NCBI GenBank assembly: GCA_026874595.1
Contig: CM049315.1
Location: 61,625,389 to 61,689,388 of the forward strand
DNA: 64,000 nucleotides
Direction of reading: 5' to 3'
From: Sipunculus nudus
Taxonomy: Eukaryota > Annelida > Sipuncula > Golfingiida > Sipunculidae
How positions within the stretch are numbered: position 1 is the stretch's first letter; each line of letters begins with the position of its first letter. The position numbers and the translations under genes are program-made. Below, piece after piece: positions 59,101-64,000 of this stretch. The notes below the pieces were generated by a model. That model was not told the origin of the DNA. It saw nothing but the letters and a program-made list of their open reading frames with translations, and did no database searches.

Positions 59101-60461
59101 ATTTATTGTTTTACAAATTTAAAAGATATATTTTTGTGGTAAAAAATAAATAAACATTTGTATGCATGATGTGGTGTTATCTGACAAGATTGAGATTTAT
59201 GATGATGCAATTGAGAATTATGAATCAACTTTTATATTCAGATATATATGTTATATTGAAAATGTATAGAAATATAAACTTAAATAAAAAAAAAATTGAT
59301 GTGATAAAAAAATGAGGATTTATTACAAACATTTGTTCATTATTTTCCTGCATCAGCAGAATTTGAGATCAGGCTTTGTTTGCCATGTTTTATGTTGTTA
59401 ATTAGTTATATTTCAACTGTATACATTTCATAAAAAAAAACATATATTTAATAATATATATTATACAAAAAAAAGATTCGATTGAACAAATGTATAAACT
59501 ACTGAAATGTCAACAGTTAATCGAAAAGCCAACTAATGATCATGGTAATTGTACAGATCATTTGTTCACAAACTGCTCACATGCTTCAGTTTCAACATTA
59601 GGAAACACATGGTCAGGTCACAAAATATTATTTGCAACAATTTCTTGCTCATCAATACAAACCAATCATATAAACCAACCATGGCCTTTATTACCTCTTC
59701 CTCTTACACTTTATCTCCATTTGATATTATTTTAGATTATACCTTCAAGGTTAACGTCAGCTGAGCACAGTGACCCATAGGTCCCTTGTTTTACAAATTT
59801 TTTCTCTATTTTTGAGACCTTTAAAGTTATGAACATCTGTTAACAGGGCACAAATCATTAAAACTGGACCTAGAATCTTCATTCTTGACACACAGGGAGA
59901 CCCATGAAAAGTCTCCATGGAAACCAGAAATTAGGTCTCTGTTACCCATATTCTTTAAGCTGTATGGCTTCAAATTACCCCCCAGAATAATGGAAAATTT
60001 GATACAAAAACTGCAGTATCTCAATAACTACAACACTGATGGTCATGATTTTCGGCATACATATTGATCATGACCTGTTCCATCAGTTTCTGCAGACTGG
60101 GTGCGCCACCTCTATTTTTTTCAAATTTTTACGATTTTTTTTCTCTTTTTTTGATACCTTTAAAGATGTGGTTATCTGTCAACAGGGTACAAATCGCAAC
60201 AACTGGACCTAGAATCTTCATTCTTGTCATGCAAGAAGGCCCATGAAAAGTGCCTGTGGAAACTTAAAATTAGGTCTCTGTTACCCATATCCTTCAAGCT
60301 ATAGGACTCCGAAGTATCCCTCAGAATAATGGACAATTTGATACAAATGCTGAAGTATCTGAACAACTAATGGGGAGATCACCATGATTCTTTGCATGGA
60401 TATTGATGTTTGTAAGTGTTTTCATTAGTTTCTGCAGACTGGTGGAGCCACCTGTATTTTT
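56162..60461 (+). mobile_element. Family I-B core array interrupted by I-L1
   Basis: The 5' end at 56162-56190 sits in a host L fragment at CCATGGCACGTTTT. Core units of about 300-350 bp (TTAACAGGGCACAAATCG; CAGACTGGTGGCGCCACCTG) continue to 57857. They resume at 59791 (TTACAAATTTTTTCTC) and run to 60461, where a II-D element begins. No 3' end is present. Confidence 0.75.
57858..59790 (+). mobile_element. Family I-L1 element, complete, 1.9 kb, nested in I-B
   Basis: The 5' hairpin at 57858-57886 precedes the longest TCCG run of the window, a poly-C tract near 58786 and the endonuclease remnant at 59490-59735. The 3' end is CAGCTGAGC (59758-59766) to CCTTGTT (59790). Flanking I-B core sequence rejoins as GGGTTTT|TTACAAATTTTTTC, as in neighbouring units. 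Confidence 0.88.
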
Positions 60462-61689
60462 GTACCCGCCAAAACGAAGTTTTGTGGATACTATGTTTTT
60501 CACCGGGTTCCTCCGCCGTTGCCGCGTTCGTTTCCAGAGAGCTCCTCTGGGACTTGATTTTATCAGCTTTCCAAGCTCATATCTCGGGAACCGTTTGACT
60601 GATCAGGAAATAAAATTTATACTAATGTAGCCCTTGGATAGCTCTATAACATACACAAAAAATGGTGGCGCCACCTGTAACCATGTTTGCACAGTGTCCA
60701 TCTGTTCATCTGCCTTTGGTTAAAATCACTCATATCTCTGCAGTGAATTGACTAATTCACCTGAAATTCGGCATGCGTATACATCCTGGATAGCTTTCTT
60801 GATTATATGACAGGTGGCGCCACCTACATTCTCATTCACGCTGATGACATCCAAGCTCATATTTCGGGAACCGTTTGACCGATCGGGCTAAAATTTTGCA
60901 TGTATATAGATCTAACATAGCTCTTTATCATACACAAAACTGGTGGCACCACCTGCAACCATTTTTGCACAGCGTCTGTCTGTTTGTCTGCCGTGCAATA
61001 AAGTCACTCGCATCTTGGCAGTGGTTTGACATATCTGCCTAAAATTTTGCAGTTTTATACATCCTGGATAGCTTTCTTGATTTTATGACAGGTGGCGCCA
61101 CCTTTATTCTAGTTTATGCTGCAGACATCCAAGCTCATATCTCGGGAACCGTTTGAACGATTGGGCCAAAATTTTGCATGTGTATAGATCTCACATAGGT
61201 CTTTATCATACACAAAACTGGAGGGGCCACCTGCAACCATTTTTGCACATTTTGCACAGCGTCTGTCTGTTGGTCTGCCGTGGCCTAAAATCACTCATTT
61301 CTCTGTAGTGGTTTGACATAACTGCCTAAAATTTTGCAGGTTTATACATCCTGGATAGCTTTCTTGATTTTATGACAGGTGACGCCACCTACATTCTAGT
61401 TAACGCTGCACACATCCAAGCTAATATCTCAGGAACCATTTGACCGATTGGGCCAAAATTGTGCTTGTGTTTAGATCTCATATAGGTCTTTATCATACAC
61501 AAAACTGCAACCATTTTTGCACAGCGTCTGTCTGTTTGTCTGCCGTGGGCTAAAATCACTCATATCCATGTAGTGGTTTGACTTTTCTGCCTAAAATTTT
61601 GCATATGTATACAACTTGGACAGCTTTCTGGATTTGTGGTAGGTTGCACAACCTACATACACATTTAGCCTGCAGACATCCATGCTAAT
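60462..61689 (+). mobile_element. Family II-D element, 3'-truncated
   Basis: The 5' end GTACCCGCCAAAAC with the hairpin partner GTTTTGTGGATAC is inserted in the I-B core at CCTGTATTTTT. GCCGTTGCCGCG and core repeats follow, with GGTGGCGCCACC at 60664 and later units near 60814 and 61092. The usual 3' hairpin is absent. Confidence 0.7.
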
Positions 61690-62010
61690 ACCCTTACGAA
61701 AATGGAAAGTACTCACATATATGTGCCTTATATGCCCCTTATAAGGGCCTTATATGTCCCTTATATTTCCCATATAAGTGCTGTGTATGTGAGTTATATG
61801 TATATTGCAGCTATATGTTTAGTCAGTCATTGTTATATGTGAGTTATAAGGGAGTTGTATGTTTGTTATATGTCAGTTATAAGGGAGTTGCACATGAGGC
61901 CATTCTGTACCTTTCATTTATATGTGACTTGTATGGGAGATATAAGGGAGGTGAACGTGAAGGGGTTCTGTATATGTCAGTTATATGTCAGTTATAAGTT
62001 TATATACTGT
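61690..62010. repeat. Diverged short-period repeat of TTATATGTC/AGTTATAAGGG
   Basis: Variants of CTTATATG(T/C)CCC, TTATAAGGG and GTTATATGTCAG alternate on both strands through about 320 bp. A perfect CC(A/T)6GG box (CCTTATAAGG, 61737-61746) is included. It is probably an eroded minisatellite. Confidence 0.6.
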
Positions 62011-62763
62011 GAGCTTACTGTTCTATAAGATAGGACTTTGACATTTTCCAAGGGAACACAAATGCTGCAGAAACTTCTAAGTCCCAGCTCCATTATGGTT
62101 TTAAGAAAATGAATAATAAATACTGAAGAAGTATGTTAAAATGGGTATCAAAATAACCAGCTTCCTCAGAACTTTATGTATATTAGAAAAATAATACTAT
62201 AAATAATTTTTTTTTCATCTGACTTATTCATTAAGAAGTGTAAAATATAGTAATCATGCATGCAGTAAAACATCATTTACACAAAACACAATACAAAAAA
62301 ATAATTTGACTATATTTCACATTGGTTATAATTTGTGCCCTTGATAATTATAAGAAAAAATAATTCTTTTGGAATGTAGTGTATATACAAGTACTTCAGC
62401 ATCTAATTGCAATTGATAACTACTTCATAAATACAGAACAAAGGGTACTGATGTAGTGTGCCACTGACCAATTATGGGAATACATAGGCATTAACCTAAT
62501 ATCATATTGGTTTTAGAAACAGCTCAGCACCCACACATTTTAGCAGTAAAATATTGCCACTGAAAATCAACAGCATTGATAAAAGCAGAGGTACTTAAAA
62601 AGAATAAGTATCTGCATTCTTATTGTGACAATAACCAGCATTCTAATCAGTAAATTTCACTAGTATATGTAACTACCCCCCCCCCCCCCAGCAGACAAGC
62701 TTGCTGTACAAGCACTCTCTGCAATGGGCCATTGACCTTACTGTACCCTGCCCTGGAATAGTG

Positions 62764-62773
62764 GTGACGTCAC
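62764..62773. promoter_or_regulatory. Perfect cAMP-response-element palindrome GTGACGTCAC
   Basis: TGACGTCA is the consensus full CRE bound by CREB/ATF proteins. It lies about 165 bp upstream of an ATG followed directly by a consensus splice donor (ATGTCTCATTG|GTAAGT, 62928-62938). The region is unique and richer in GC than its flanks, as expected of a promoter. No TATA box was identified with certainty. Confidence 0.35.
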
Positions 62774-62899
62774 ATGAATACTGTACAGGCTGTGCACAAC
62801 TAAGGCATGCAGAGTCAGTTGACATCTGTGTGATAACATCCGGTAACCGTTAAGGGAGTACACACTTTGAAGAGAAGTTCTTTGTCAAGCTGCTCAAGC

Positions 62900-62938
62900 A
62901 GAAGGGGAATGTATAGCTGAAAAAAATGTCTCATTGGT
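62900..62938 (+). other. Possible first exon end of an unidentified gene
   Basis: The sequence AGCAGAAGGGGAATG..AAAAAAATGTCTCATTG is followed by GTAAGT. The ATG has A at -3. The next exon is unknown. A pyrimidine-rich acceptor ending TTCTTTTCAG near 63178 would give a short open continuation, but nothing recognisable. This is a hypothesis only. Confidence 0.2.
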
Positions 62939-62939
62939 A

Positions 62940-64000
62940 AGTAATCTTGCATTATTTAAGTTATTTTTGCATAGTAAACCAGTGATTGCATAAAGATGAC
63001 TTCACCTATCTTGGTTTGCCAAACAGAATTTGTGTGTTTCAAGATAACATTTCCTATTTGGTGGCCCATTTTTACAAAATACCACATTTTCTACAAAAAG
63101 CTGATGCTGTTGCCCCTATATAGTGACAATGTGCATGTTCTATGCACCAACAGGAAGCTAAGAACATATTCTTTTCAGTGTTGCTATTTGCAATAGGGTG
63201 TGGAAAAATCAAGAGTCAGCAGCAGGCCCTAAAGTTACATATTGATTTAATTTCTGAATGTCCCCTACCTGTGAAGGGTTGATCAGTTAACCTACATAAA
63301 GCTTAATCGGCACACAAATGCTATGAGTACCACATACTACCATTTTATTTGTTGAACCTATACATGGCTATTGACCATGTTATTATTTAGCTGAACTCTG
63401 GGTCATGAAAAGAAAAGCTGCTACAAGGTAATTATGTTCCTTTCCATTTTCCAAATTGACTTGAATTTTTCTATCTTGCTAGAGTGCCCAAAAGTTATAA
63501 TATGATTAAAAATGTTTAATTATACAATATTTACAAGTTTTTTTTTCAGGCAAAGTAAACATTAACACTGTTGATCATTGCTGAATTTACAGCCACTGTC
63601 TCAATTTTGATGAATGCTTTTTTTTATAAAATTGAAGAGAGGTTTGCTGTACTCAACCAAAACATATCAACTAATCAAATATTTTTCACTATTGGAGTCT
63701 TATCACACAAAATCTCCTAAATTAAGCTTTAATTTGGTAATATGCCTTTCTACATGTCATTTACATATACTGTAAACACCAATTAATTAACAATTTGACA
63801 CATAACACTATGTTTCATAACAACCCATAAACCATTCATAACCATATGTATGAATTTAATCTGAATTTGACATCAGAAGATCAAGAACACTCTTTATAAA
63901 GGTTATGAGCGCTTGGTCCTCTGACTTTTCTTTTCCTTTGAAGTTTTTCTGACATATTCACTTTCATCACAAAAGAAAAAGCATAATAATTTGGGAATTT
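62940..64000. other. Unique AT-rich sequence, no gene recognised
   Basis: No family I-III ends, tandem repeats or long coding frames were seen in this final kilobase. It may be intronic. Confidence 0.4.

Noticed and set aside
1-64000. Helitron CTRR terminus
   Set aside because: The 3' ends finish in CTTGTT/CTAGTT, and CTAG fits CTRR only in some copies. The asymmetric inverted repeats and T|T target favour the Helitron2/Helentron type over canonical Helitrons.

Overview
This is a repeat-saturated, AT-rich metazoan nuclear segment. The repeat content and the long introns suggest an invertebrate, most likely a lophotrochozoan such as a mollusc, but the species is inferred and not shown. Only about 0.2 kb is confidently host coding sequence: three exons on the + strand (16609-16691, 25970-26017, 45879-45954) of a UCHL3-like ubiquitin C-terminal hydrolase. 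Their splice phases fit each other exactly (2-0, 0-0, 0-1) and the joined peptide follows the UCHL3 order. The exons are separated by introns of 9,278 and 19,861 bp. The exons for the catalytic Cys and for the C-terminus are not visible, so the gene probably runs off both sides of the window, or at least its ends were not found.

Most of the rest is transposable elements, which I sort into three families by their ends. All look like Helitron2/Helentron-type rolling-circle elements: a 5' terminal motif, an inverted copy of it just inside the 3' end, a short palindrome or hairpin, and a terminal C(T/A)(T/A)GTT. Family I starts AGCTCAGCTGACT and ends CAGCTGAGC + GRCCCATGGGYC + ..CTTGTT/CTAGTT. 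Family II starts GTATCCCC/GTATCCGC and ends GGGGATAC/GCGGATAC + hairpin + ..TAGTT. Family III starts AGCGAACCTGTG and ends CACAGGTTCGC + AGGCCTGTAGGCCT + TGTT. Many carry core tandem repeats (about 280-340 bp units). Family I carries remnants of an endonuclease/exonuclease/phosphatase (EEP) endonuclease next to its 3' end, best preserved at 40777-41331.

Layout: 1-1336 simple repeats and a pogo/Tigger N-terminal fragment; 1337-3672 a complete family II element with an array of AGGTCA direct repeats; 3803-6989 fragments of all three families; 7030-8205 mostly unique, with a protein-like minus-strand frame at 7279-7560; 8602-16518 a four-level nest (III > I-B > I-L2 > I-L1); exon at 16609; 16702-25520 family I and III fragments; exon at 25970; 26305-41874 families I, II and III, with the most complete family I element at 38917-41874; 42358-43591 a second family II-A copy; 43798-45309 a 42-bp minisatellite of 36 units; exon at 45879; 46017-48550 a pogo/Tigger-like DNA transposon; 48682-61689 more nested elements; 61690-64000 mostly unique, with a candidate promoter (perfect CRE) near 62764.

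The nested insertions can be read as natural empty-site tests: the outer element resumes cleanly on the other side, which fixes the ends of the inner element and shows repeated use of the same T-rich target sites. No rRNA, tRNA, CRISPR array or prokaryotic gene was seen.
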